A DNA stretch of 64,000 bases from an uncultured Bacteroidia bacterium (GTDB lineage Bacteria > Bacteroidota > Bacteroidia > Bacteroidales > UBA932): NCBI GenBank assembly GCA_902789245.1, contig CADAND010000014.1, forward strand, positions 22,494 to 86,493, given 5' to 3'. The translations under genes and the position numbers were made by a program. Position 1 is the first letter of the stretch. Each line of letters opens with the position of its first letter. Under the pieces are notes generated by a model, which was not told where the DNA came from, made no database searches, and saw only the letters and a list, made by a program, of their open reading frames with translations. Shown piece after piece: positions 35,124 to 42,071 of this stretch.

Positions 35124-36299
35124 ATGGAGAAAACCTGGAGATGGTTCGGCCCGTCCGACAAGATCACTTTGGAGATGCTGCGCCAGATCGGCGTGGAGGG
35201 AATCGTAACCGCCCTGCACCAATACGCCCCCGGCGAACTGTGGCCCGAGGCCGACATCCGCGCCCTGCAGGACTACATCGCAGCCGCCGGCCTGCGCTGG
35301 TCGGTGGTGGAGAGCCTGCCTGTCAGCGAAGAGATCAAATACGCCGGCCCGAGGCGGGATGCACTCATCGAGACCTACAAGCAGAGCCTGGAGAACCTGG
35401 GCCGCTGCGGCATCCATACGATCTGCTATAATTTCATGCCCGTGCTCGACTGGGCGCGCACCGACCTGGAGCACCCCATGCCCGACGGGACCACGGCGCT
35501 GTATTTCGACCTCGTCCGCTTCGCTTATTTCGACATCAAGATCCTGCAGCGCGAAGGCGCGGAAAAGGATTTCCCGCAGGAAGTGGTAGAGAAGGTGGAA
35601 GCGCTGGACCGCACGATCACCGACGCGGAGAAGGAGCAGCTCGTGGACGCGCTCATCGTCAAGACGCAGGGCTTCGTGAACGGCCCGCTGGGCGACGGAG
35701 ACGGCTCTCCCGTGGCCAGGTTCCGTGCCTTGATGGAGCCGTACAAGGGTATCGACAAAGCGCAGCTGCGCGAAAACCTGCGCTACTTCCTCGAGGCCAT
35801 CATGCCGGTCTGCCGGCAGTGGGACATGCGCATGTGCGTGCATCCCGACGACCCGCCCATGCAGATTTTCGGCCTGCCGCGCATCGTCTGCAGCGCCGAC
35901 GACATCCGCTGGATGCTCAGCGCCGTTGACGATTTCCACAACGGGGTCACCTTCTGCGCCGGCTCGCTCTCCGCGGGCGCACACAACGACGTGGAAGCGA
36001 TGGCGCGCGAGTTCGCGCCGCGCACGCATTTCGTGCACCTGCGCACCTGCAGCCTGCTGCCGGGCGGCAACTTCGTCGAGGCGCCGCACACCAACGGCCG
36101 CGTGGATCTGGTGGAGCTGGTCCGCATCTTCGAGCGGGAGGGCAGGGACCTTCCGATGCGCGTGGACCACGGCCGGACCATGCTCGGCGACGAGAAGCGC
36201 GGCTACAACGCCGGCTACAGCTTCCACGGCCGCATGCTGGCCCTGGGCCAGGTCAGCGGCATGATGGCGGCTGTCCAAAACGAATTCAAAAAGCAATAG
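35124..36299 (+). CDS. uxuA: Mannonate dehydratase
   Basis: Dehydrates D-mannonate to 2-keto-3-deoxygluconate in hexuronate catabolism. 391 residues of the xylose-isomerase-like TIM barrel: MEKTWRWFGPSDKITLEMLR at the N-terminus (family-specific RWFGPxD), HTICYNFMPVLDWARTDL, CVHPDDPPMQIFGLPRIVC with metal-binding His and Cys, FCAGSLSAGAHNDVEAMARE, HFVHLRTCS and RVDHGRTMLGDEK near the C-terminus. Length is normal. It is followed 4 bases later by the SDR gene; together they convert fructuronate to KDG. The isomerase uxaC and the kinase/aldolase are not in the window. Confidence 0.96.
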   Translation: MEKTWRWFGPSDKITLEMLRQIGVEGIVTALHQYAPGELWPEADIRALQDYIAAAGLRWSVVESLPVSEEIKYAGPRRDALIETYKQSLENLGRCGIHTICYNFMPVLDWARTDLEHPMPDGTTALYFDLVRFAYFDIKILQREGAEKDFPQEVVEKVEALDRTITDAEKEQLVDALIVKTQGFVNGPLGDGDGSPVARFRALMEPYKGIDKAQLRENLRYFLEAIMPVCRQWDMRMCVHPDDPPMQIFGLPRIVCSADDIRWMLSAVDDFHNGVTFCAGSLSAGAHNDVEAMAREFAPRTHFVHLRTCSLLPGGNFVEAPHTNGRVDLVELVRIFEREGRDLPMRVDHGRTMLGDEKRGYNAGYSFHGRMLALGQVSGMMAAVQNEFKKQ

Positions 36300-36303
36300 C
36301 GAT

Positions 36304-37119
36304 ATGAACGAACTCTACTCCGTAGCCGGCAAGGTGGCCGTGATCAGCGGCGCCGCCGGAGCCCTGGGCGGTTCGCTGGCCCGTCACTTCGCCGCACAAG
36401 GTGCCGACGTGGTGGCGTTGGTCCACCGCCCCGAACAGGTCGAACCGACCGTCTCCGCCCTGAAAGCACTGGGTGGCAATCCCATAGGATATGCCTGCAA
36501 CGTGATGGACACCGCCGAGGTGAGCCGCATCGCCGACGAGGTCGTCGCGAAATTCGGCCGCGTGGACATCCTCATCAACGTGGCGGGCGGCAACGTGCCC
36601 GGTGCGACGATCATGCCCGACCAGAACTTCTGGGACATGAAGCTCGAGGACTGGACCAAGGTGCTGGACCTCAACCTCAACGGCACGGTCTATCCCTGCC
36701 ACGTCTTCACGAAAGTCTTTGCGAAGCAGGGCTACGGCTGCATCCTGAATATCTCCTCGATGGCCGCCTACGATGCCCTGAGCCGCGTGGCGGGCTATGG
36801 CGCCGCCAAGGAGGGCGTGTCCAACTTCACCCGCTGGCTGGCCGCCGAGCTGGCCATCAAGTACGGCGAGAAGATCCGCGTGAACGCCCTGGCGCCCGGC
36901 TTCTTTATCGGCAAGCAGAACCGCGCCGCGCTCCTCAACGAGGACGGCTCCCTGACCGAGCGCTCGGTCAAGGTCATCGCCAAGACCCCGATGCGCCGCT
37001 TCGGCGACCTGACGGAACTCAACGGCGCCGCGCAGTTCCTCTGCAGCGATGCCGCTTCCTTCGTCACGGGCGTGATTCTGCCCGTGGACGGCGGATTTTC
37101 TTCCTTCAGCGGTATTTAG
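36304..37119 (+). CDS. SDR-family oxidoreductase, probable D-mannonate oxidoreductase (fructuronate reductase)
   Basis: 271-residue short-chain dehydrogenase: cofactor motif VISGAAGALGGSLARHF, CNVMD, NVAGGN, catalytic Ser in ILNISSMAAYDALSRV and the YxxxK motif in YGAAKEG. It lies 4 bases after uxuA, and SDR enzymes in this position commonly interconvert D-fructuronate and D-mannonate, replacing the unrelated UxuB; that assignment is by context. The C-terminus (SFVTGVILPVDGGFSSFSGI) is typical of the group. The stop overlaps the end of the convergent GNAT gene by 4 bases. Confidence 0.85.
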   Translation: MNELYSVAGKVAVISGAAGALGGSLARHFAAQGADVVALVHRPEQVEPTVSALKALGGNPIGYACNVMDTAEVSRIADEVVAKFGRVDILINVAGGNVPGATIMPDQNFWDMKLEDWTKVLDLNLNGTVYPCHVFTKVFAKQGYGCILNISSMAAYDALSRVAGYGAAKEGVSNFTRWLAAELAIKYGEKIRVNALAPGFFIGKQNRAALLNEDGSLTERSVKVIAKTPMRRFGDLTELNGAAQFLCSDAASFVTGVILPVDGGFSSFSGI

Positions 37120-37673
37120 GTTCCTCGTGTCTGAGACCAGCTTTTCAGGTCGAAGAAAAGCAATACGGTTTCGTCGTCTTCCCGTGGATCGGAAAGGCGC
37201 GTAAAGCCACATTTTGTATAGAATGGTTCGGCGCCAAGGAGGGCGTCGACCGTGATATAGCGGCAACCGGACTTCCGCACCTTGTAATACCAGGTCTGGA
37301 TGAATAAAAGAAGCTCTTTTCCTATTCCGGAACGCTGCTCGCTGCGGTCCACGGCAAATCGGCCTATCTTCAAAGAAGGATAGGACGATCTTCTCTTGGC
37401 GTTGGGGATTTTGCGCGAAAGACGATTCCAGATAGTTGGTTCGACAAATTCCCGGTCTATTTTATCATTCAGAAGACTGAAATAGGCAAGAATGCTATGT
37501 GTCATGTCGTCTACTGCAACGTATGTAACAGCAAGGAATTCCTTGTCATAAAGCGTTGCATTGGGCGCATCGGAGTTGGTTTCAAGCAAAAAACCGTTCA
37601 GATCTGCTTGGCCACAGTCGAACGGTTTTACGACGTCAGTTTCCGGCTGAAACTTACGAATCGTGTAACTCAT
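37116..37673 (-). CDS. GNAT-family N-acetyltransferase, possible toxin of a two-gene module
   Basis: 185 residues. The acetyl-CoA fold is marked by KIGRFAVDRSEQRSGIGKEL (motif A, Q/RxxGxG, about 100-120) and GAEPFYTKCGFTRLSD (motif B with conserved Tyr). The start, TIRKFQPETDVVKPFDCGQA followed by DLNGFL, resembles the N-terminus of TacT-like GNAT toxins (FDCG...LNxFL). It is preceded, with a 4-base overlap, by a small charged protein, the usual place of the antitoxin. Codon use is more AT-rich than its neighbours, suggesting transfer. Target (for example aminoacyl-tRNA) is inference only. Confidence 0.8.
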   Translation of the reverse strand: MSYTIRKFQPETDVVKPFDCGQADLNGFLLETNSDAPNATLYDKEFLAVTYVAVDDMTHSILAYFSLLNDKIDREFVEPTIWNRLSRKIPNAKRRSSYPSLKIGRFAVDRSEQRSGIGKELLLFIQTWYYKVRKSGCRYITVDALLGAEPFYTKCGFTRLSDPREDDETVLLFFDLKSWSQTRGT

Positions 37674-37828
37674 AGCGCGAAAGAGACTTTCTTACTGATC
37701 TTTTCGTAAGTCGCCAGTCGTTCTGCTCGCTCCTCTTCAGAAAGGGGAACGACATTGTGCGCCGCCATTTCGAAGCGGTAGGCATCCTCGTCATAGAGAA
37801 CGGGCGTTTCTTTAATCGGTTTAGCCAT
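37670..37828 (-). CDS. Small partner protein of the GNAT gene (antitoxin-like)
   Basis: 52 residues from ATG 37828, beginning MAKPIKETPVLYDEDAYRFE and ending KKVSFAL. The short acidic-basic composition and the motif KPIKETPVL resemble small proteins found before toxin-like genes in Bacteroidota. The frame extends upstream to 37894, but a TACATTTG -7 box lies inside that extension. The last 4 bases overlap the GNAT start, indicating coupled translation. It does not look like the classical DUF1778 ribbon-helix-helix antitoxin, so DNA binding is unproven. Confidence 0.65.
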   Translation of the reverse strand: MAKPIKETPVLYDEDAYRFEMAAHNVVPLSEEERAERLATYEKISKKVSFAL

Positions 37829-37882
37829 AATTCGTTCTTCCTTTTCTAAATGGTCCCTGCAGTATAGATGCTTGGAACCGTG

Positions 37883-37902
37883 CAAATGTAACAATAATTG
37901 TT
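37883..37902 (-). promoter_or_regulatory. Promoter box and palindrome of the GNAT module
   Basis: Minus-strand TACATTTG (37890-37883) directly abuts a perfect palindrome AACAAT-A-ATTGTT (37890-37902). The placement fits an operator for autoregulation. The remaining intergenic bases up to 38095 are AT-rich with a second 14-bp palindrome at 37966-37979 and no gene. Confidence 0.4.
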
Positions 37903-37965
37903 CATAGTCTCACATCATATTTGTGTGACGGCAAAGGTATTAGCTATTATTCGATTGATTTTTCG

Positions 37966-37979
37966 ATTAATCGATTAAT
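37966..37979. repeat. 14-bp palindrome with adjoining TCGATT repeats
   Basis: ATTAATCGATTAAT is a perfect palindrome; three TCGATT units occur at 37951, 37963 and 37971. It may be a regulator-binding site in the AT-rich gap. Confidence 0.4.
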
Positions 37980-38095
37980 GTTGAGATTTTTGCTCAAGAA
38001 TACTTACAATCAGCGAGTTATAGAAGTTCTTCAAACAAAAGAATTGTACGAAACACGCGGAAAGAGCGTCGTTTTATATGATTATTATTGTGACT

Positions 38096-38120
38096 GTCAT
38101 TCCGGGCTTGACCCGGAATC
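38096..38120 (+). repeat. REP-like dispersed palindromic element, copy B
   Basis: 25 bases beginning GTCATTCCGGGCTTGACCCG, with a stem ATTCCGGG / CCCGGAAT around CTTGA; 24/25 identical to the reverse complement of copy A at 4873-4897. It supplies the stop codon and last codons of the LytTR gene. Confidence 0.8.
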
Positions 38121-38816
38121 TCCCAGAAAACGTCTGACGGCGTCCTTGTATTTCCGGGAAACTGGAAGCGGGACGCCGCCGACGTTTACAGTATCCGGCG
38201 ACGCCAGGGCGGAGACGGACAGGTTGACGAGGTAGGAGCGGTGGATCCGGAGAAAGTCGCTTCCCAGCAGGTGCTCCCACTGGCTGATGCCGGTCTTGTT
38301 CCGATAAGATTCGCCGGCGGCGGTGACGATGCGAACCTCTGTGTCGTTGGATTCGATGTAGGCAATCTCCGAACGGCGCAGCGAGACGCTTTTCCGGTCG
38401 GAGAAGAAGGTGATGCTGCGCTCCTGGGCCTTGAAGCGCTTGTCCAGCCACTTGGCCCAGAAGTAATCGCCGTAAGACAGGGATGTGAGGATGAGACCGA
38501 GGAACGCCGGGTTGATGAGCATCGGCGGCACTTCCTTGGCGGACCGATACAAATTCCGCGGATCTAAGCGCGACCAGGCATAGTAGTGCAGGACGATGAT
38601 TAGCAGGATTACGGAAGCCAGCACGGCGAGCGCCAGGTACACCTTGTCCATCGGCTTGCGGGCCTTGGGCATCAGGATTTCCAGCAATAGCGCGCAAGGA
38701 CTGAAGACCAGACCGATCAGCAGGGCCTGGTCCAGTCTGTAGTCCAGGCTCCCGAGGATGGCGGCCAGCAGGGCCAGGGCAGCCAGCCAGTATGCGATGC
38801 GCAGCAGGATTTTCAT
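38097..38816 (-). CDS. Multi-pass membrane LytTR-family regulator
   Basis: About 239 residues from ATG 38816 (the frame extends 42 codons upstream without support). Four predicted membrane helices (IAYWLAALALLAAILGSL, ALLIGLVFSPCALLLEIL, VYLALAVLASVILLIIVL and AFLGLILTSLSYGDYFWA) precede a C-terminal LytTR DNA-binding domain with SLRRSEIAYIESNDTEVRIV and LLGSDFLRIHRSYLVNLSVS. No kinase or receiver domain. It probably senses a membrane signal directly. It is divergent from the ExbB-like gene, its likely target. The final codons (DSGSSPE-stop) come from REP copy B, so the original C-terminus was probably replaced by repeat insertion. Confidence 0.82.
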   Translation of the reverse strand: MKILLRIAYWLAALALLAAILGSLDYRLDQALLIGLVFSPCALLLEILMPKARKPMDKVYLALAVLASVILLIIVLHYYAWSRLDPRNLYRSAKEVPPMLINPAFLGLILTSLSYGDYFWAKWLDKRFKAQERSITFFSDRKSVSLRRSEIAYIESNDTEVRIVTAAGESYRNKTGISQWEHLLGSDFLRIHRSYLVNLSVSALASPDTVNVGGVPLPVSRKYKDAVRRFLGDSGSSPE

Positions 38817-38904
38817 CTCTTCACAAAAATAAACAAAAACCCATTGGTCTGCAAGCAGAACGGCGCCACCGTGGCTTTTGACCGTTCTGCGAAGGGTTTT
38901 CACC

Positions 38905-38936
38905 TTGCATATATCGCGTGTGATACCGTACCTTTG
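38905..38936 (+). promoter_or_regulatory. Bacteroidota-type promoter of the ExbB-like gene
   Basis: TTG at 38905-38907, 21-base spacer, TACCTTTG at 38929-38936; ATG 24 bases downstream. Confidence 0.65.
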
Positions 38937-38960
38937 CAACAAACCAAATCACACAAAGCC

Positions 38961-39350
38961 ATGAAAGAAGAAATTATTAATGTTGTGGACTCCCTCGGAG
39001 TCACCCACCAGGAAGTCATCGAACGTGCCGACTGGAGTATCTCCCAATTCTTCGTCGAAGGCGGACTGGGCCCAATGATCATCCTCACCATTCTGTTGAT
39101 CGCCATGCTGGTCGCTGCCTGGAAAGCCCCCAAGTGGGTCAAAGAGGCCGGCATTGGCGCCCTGGTCGCTGGCATCTTCTTCACCTTGGTCGGTCTGACC
39201 CAGATGTTTGATGTCATCCAGCGCTTCGGTGATGTCAGTTTTTCAATCGTCTGCGGCGGCCTGAAAGTCGCCCTGATTCCGACGATCTACAGTCTCTGCA
39301 TTTACTTCCTCTCCCTGATTATCCGCGTCATCCAGAAACCCCGGATATAA
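38961..39350 (+). CDS. Short MotA/TolQ/ExbB-like membrane protein
   Basis: 129 residues with three predicted helices (GPMIILTILLIAMLVAAW, AGIGALVAGIFFTLVGLTQM, LIPTIYSLCIYFLSLIIRVI) and the pattern IVCGGLKVALIPTIYSLCIY, which resembles the conserved pore helix of MotA/TolQ/ExbB proteins. It is about half the length of true ExbB and no ExbD-like gene is beside it, so a proton-channel role is uncertain. The protein type is widespread in Bacteroidota next to LytTR genes. A good promoter precedes it; a large nested hairpin and a bidirectional terminator follow. Confidence 0.75.
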   Translation: MKEEIINVVDSLGVTHQEVIERADWSISQFFVEGGLGPMIILTILLIAMLVAAWKAPKWVKEAGIGALVAGIFFTLVGLTQMFDVIQRFGDVSFSIVCGGLKVALIPTIYSLCIYFLSLIIRVIQKPRI

Positions 39351-39356
39351 CGCAGA

Positions 39357-39457
39357 GGCTTGCCGTGCGCGGGCGTCGTGGAGGGCGAAGCGAAAATTGG
39401 TTTTTCGAGCTACTGCACGAAAAATAATTTTCGTTCGCCCGCGGGGAAGGGCAAGCC
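39357..39457. other. Large nested inverted repeat downstream of the ExbB-like gene
   Basis: Outer arms GGCTTGCC (39357-39364) and GGCAAGCC (39450-39457) enclose a long inner hairpin, 39383-39440, whose arms GGGCGAAGCGAAAATT... and ...AATTTTCGTTCGCCC pair over about 22 positions with small bulges. No ORF is present. It could be a structured 3' UTR, a small RNA or a MITE-like relic. Confidence 0.5.
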
Positions 39458-39465
39458 CGGAAATA

Positions 39466-39496
39466 AAACGGGGATCGCATCGCGCGGTCCCCGTTT
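39466..39496. terminator. Bidirectional terminator between the ExbB-like gene and GH43
   Basis: Perfect 9-bp stem AAACGGGGA / TCCCCGTTT with a 13-base loop; A- and T-flanks allow use on both strands. Confidence 0.7.
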
Positions 39497-39523
39497 CGGT
39501 TAGGTTATTAGTACGGTTTATTG

Positions 39524-40522
39524 TTAGTCATCCAGACCTTCGATGGTCTCGATGGTACCGTCGGGATTGTAGGTCAGCTCGCAGACCTTGAGGCTGCGGA
39601 GCCGGTTGATACCCTTGGAGATGCCGCTGTCATGGTGGAAGAGCCACCACTTGCCGCCGAACTCCACGATGGAGTGGTGCGTCGTCCAGCCGTACACCGG
39701 GGTGAGGATCACGCCCTTGTAGGTGAAGGGGCCGTACGGGTTGTCACCGATGGCGTAGCAGAGCTTGTGGGTGTCGCCGGTGGAGTAGCTGAAGTAGTAC
39801 TTTCCATTGTACTTGTGCATCCAGCTGGCCTCGAAGAAGCGGCGCTCGTTGTCTTCGACCTTGATCGGCTCGCCGTTCTCGTCGATCAGCACGACGGGCT
39901 TCGGCTCCTCGGCGAACTGGAGCATGTCCTTCGCGAGCTTCACCACGCGGCCCGGCACGGCCGGCTGGCCGTCGGCGGGGTAGGACGTGCCGTTGTCTTT
40001 GGCGAGGTTGTCCTCGTAGCGCTGGAGCTGGCCGCCCCAGATGCCGCCGAAATACATGTAGTACTCGTCGTCGGCGTCATCGTGCAGGATGGCGTAGTCG
40101 ATGGAGTAGCTGCCGCGGATCGGGTCCGGCATGGCCTTGAACGGGCCAGTCGGGCTGTCGGAGATAGCGACGCCGCAGCGGAAGATGTCGGTCTTGTCCT
40201 TGGCCGGGAAGTACATGTAATATTTGCCGTCGCGGCCTTTCACGACCTCGTTGTCCCACAGCTGGCGGCGGGCCCAGGGGACATCCTTGATATCGAGGGC
40301 GATGCCGTTGTCCTTGACCGGGGAGGTCATCGGATCAGGGCCCTCGAGGGAGAGGACGTGGTAGTCCTTCATATCGTACTCGCTGCCGAAATCATCGTCC
40401 GGCGCGGCGGACTCCCAGTCGTGGGACGGATAGATGTAGAGTTTGCCGTCGAAGACGTGCACGGACGGATCGGCCATGTAGTCGGACGGGAAGAGGTAGC
40501 GTTTCTGAACTTTCTTTGCCAT
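39524..40522 (-). CDS. Glycoside hydrolase family 43, cytoplasmic beta-xylosidase / alpha-L-arabinofuranosidase
   Basis: 332 residues forming a single five-bladed GH43 propeller. Catalytic residues fit the family: base Asp18 in MADPSVHVFDGKLYIYPSHD, pKa modulator Asp142 in SYSIDYAILH, acid Glu231 in RFFEASWMHKYNGKYYFSYS. There is no signal peptide, so it acts in the cytoplasm on oligosaccharides brought in by the symporter encoded 4 bases upstream. Overall it resembles GH43 subfamily 1 enzymes active on xylo-oligosaccharides and arabinosides; the exact specificity is not decided by sequence alone. Last gene of the leftward arm of the xylan locus. Confidence 0.92.
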   Translation of the reverse strand: MAKKVQKRYLFPSDYMADPSVHVFDGKLYIYPSHDWESAAPDDDFGSEYDMKDYHVLSLEGPDPMTSPVKDNGIALDIKDVPWARRQLWDNEVVKGRDGKYYMYFPAKDKTDIFRCGVAISDSPTGPFKAMPDPIRGSYSIDYAILHDDADDEYYMYFGGIWGGQLQRYEDNLAKDNGTSYPADGQPAVPGRVVKLAKDMLQFAEEPKPVVLIDENGEPIKVEDNERRFFEASWMHKYNGKYYFSYSTGDTHKLCYAIGDNPYGPFTYKGVILTPVYGWTTHHSIVEFGGKWWLFHHDSGISKGINRLRSLKVCELTYNPDGTIETIEGLDD

Positions 40523-40526
40523 ATAA

Positions 40527-41975
40527 TTATGCGTTGAGTTGTCTTGCTTCGATTTCCTTGTTGATTTCGTCCATCTTCTCGTCGCTGAGCTCGTACTTGC
40601 TGATGATGAAGATGGCGAGGATCAGGAGGATGGCCGGGATCACGCACACCAGCCAGAGGATACCCTGGAGGGCGAGCGGGGTCTGGGTGGCCGCGTCGGC
40701 GTTGAAGCCGACCCAGGCGAGGACGAGGCCCGGAACGACGCCGCCGAGGGCCATGCCGGCCTTGAAGAAGATACCGGTCAGGGCGTTTACGATGCCGGCG
40801 ATGCGCTTGCCGGAGGTGTATTCGCCGTAGGCGATGACCTCAGGGACGAGGGCCCACATGTAGCCCGTGGCGGTAATGATACCGGTGGACTTGACGAACT
40901 GGGCGATGCACAACAGCACGAAGTTGCTCTTGGTGGCGGGGATGGACACGAAGGTGTACATCAGGGCCATACCCACGATGGCGATGCCGAGGAAAAGGTA
41001 GAACATGCCTTTCTTGCCGATCTTGCGCTTGATGGCGGGCACGAGCGGCATGAAGATGAAGGCCGGGATGGTGCCGAGCCACATGAAGAGCGTGGTCAGC
41101 AGCGGGGTGGCCTCGACGTTGTAGCTCATGAAGTAGGCGTCGGCGGCGTTGCTCACGCTCATCATCGCGAAGGCGGTGATGAAGAAGAAGGCCACGATGC
41201 GGAGCGGCTTGTTGCGCACGAACTCCATCCACAGGTCGCTGACCTTGACGTTGGCGGCTTCCTTCTGGTCCATGACGACCTTCTCCTTGCACTGCGAGAA
41301 GCAGAAAATGAGCAGGGCCAGGCCCACGAGGGCGAAGATGGCGTAGGTGATGAACCAGGCGCCACCGGCCTCCGGGGTGTTATAGACGGCGACCATCTTG
41401 CCGGTCTCCTCGTTAAGGACCTTCGGGGCGAAGATGGCGATGATGATAGGCAGGGACTTGACGACCAGACCGCCCAGGTTCGCCATGAACATGCGCGTGG
41501 AGGTGAGGATGGTGATCTCGTTGGTGTCGCGGGTCAGGGAGGCGTTCAGGGCGCCGTAGGGCACGTTCACGAGGGTGTAGCACATCGACATGCCGACGTA
41601 GGTCACATAGGCATAGATGAGCTTGACCGTGTCGGAGGAGGCGGAGAGGCCGTTCCAGAAGCAGAGGATGGCCAGGCCGACGAGCGGAATACCGCCGAGG
41701 ATGAGCCAGGAGCGATACTTGCCCCACTTCGGGTTGCCCTTGTCGACGATGGTGCCGACCACCGGGTCCCAGAGCACGTCCACGAGACGCACGACGAGGA
41801 ACATCAGGGCGGCGGGACCGGGCTTGAGCCCGAACACGTTGGTGTAGAAGAAGAGCAGCCAGATGCTGACGGTCTGATAGATGAGGTTCTGCGCCATGTC
41901 GCCGGCGCCGAAGCCGATGCGCTGCATCCAGCTCAGTTTGTAGAAGCCTTTCGCTTCGTTAGGATTGTTGGACAT
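40527..41975 (-). CDS. MFS sugar symporter of the glycoside-pentoside-hexuronide (GPH) family
   Basis: 482-residue, twelve-helix transporter. GPH signatures: FGAGDMAQNLIYQTVSIWLL near the N-terminus, VRLVDVLWDPVVGTIVDKGN and KWGKYRSWLILGGIPL in loop 2-3, NVPYGALNASLTRDTNEITI and the C-terminal RIAGIVNALTGIFFKAGMAL. In xylan loci this family imports xylose or xylo-oligosaccharides with cations from the periplasm. GH43 follows 4 bases downstream, so import and cytoplasmic hydrolysis are co-expressed. A TATATTTG box precedes the gene at 42009-42016. Confidence 0.93.
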   Translation of the reverse strand: MSNNPNEAKGFYKLSWMQRIGFGAGDMAQNLIYQTVSIWLLFFYTNVFGLKPGPAALMFLVVRLVDVLWDPVVGTIVDKGNPKWGKYRSWLILGGIPLVGLAILCFWNGLSASSDTVKLIYAYVTYVGMSMCYTLVNVPYGALNASLTRDTNEITILTSTRMFMANLGGLVVKSLPIIIAIFAPKVLNEETGKMVAVYNTPEAGGAWFITYAIFALVGLALLIFCFSQCKEKVVMDQKEAANVKVSDLWMEFVRNKPLRIVAFFFITAFAMMSVSNAADAYFMSYNVEATPLLTTLFMWLGTIPAFIFMPLVPAIKRKIGKKGMFYLFLGIAIVGMALMYTFVSIPATKSNFVLLCIAQFVKSTGIITATGYMWALVPEVIAYGEYTSGKRIAGIVNALTGIFFKAGMALGGVVPGLVLAWVGFNADAATQTPLALQGILWLVCVIPAILLILAIFIISKYELSDEKMDEINKEIEARQLNA

Positions 41976-42008
41976 AGGTTATTGTTTTGATCAAATTATC
42001 CAGTTTAG

Positions 42009-42016
42009 CAAATATA
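42009..42016 (-). promoter_or_regulatory. Candidate -7 box for symporter-GH43
   Basis: Minus-strand TATATTTG 33 bases upstream of the symporter ATG, just after the GH115 terminator hairpin; it gives the two genes their own start point. Confidence 0.45.
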
Positions 42017-42047
42017 CAGAAAAATCCGGGAGAAACTTTCCCGGATT
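42017..42047 (-). terminator. Terminator of GH115
   Basis: On the minus strand AATCCGGG / CCCGGATT stem with a 9-base loop, then TTTTTCTG. Confidence 0.7.
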
Positions 42048-42071
42048 CACTCAAAAACGGATACTTTTCGT

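Noticed and set aside
33690-36296. 868-codon open frame on the minus strand running from the YeiH gene through the whole of uxuA
   Set aside because: The upper half is antisense to a well-conserved uxuA and has low-complexity His/Arg/Ala composition. The real start is ATG 35042 with a promoter box upstream.
37921-38235. 104-codon plus-strand frame across the AT-rich gap and the repeat
   Set aside because: It runs through palindromes, REP copy B and the antisense LytTR gene, and has no homology-like features.
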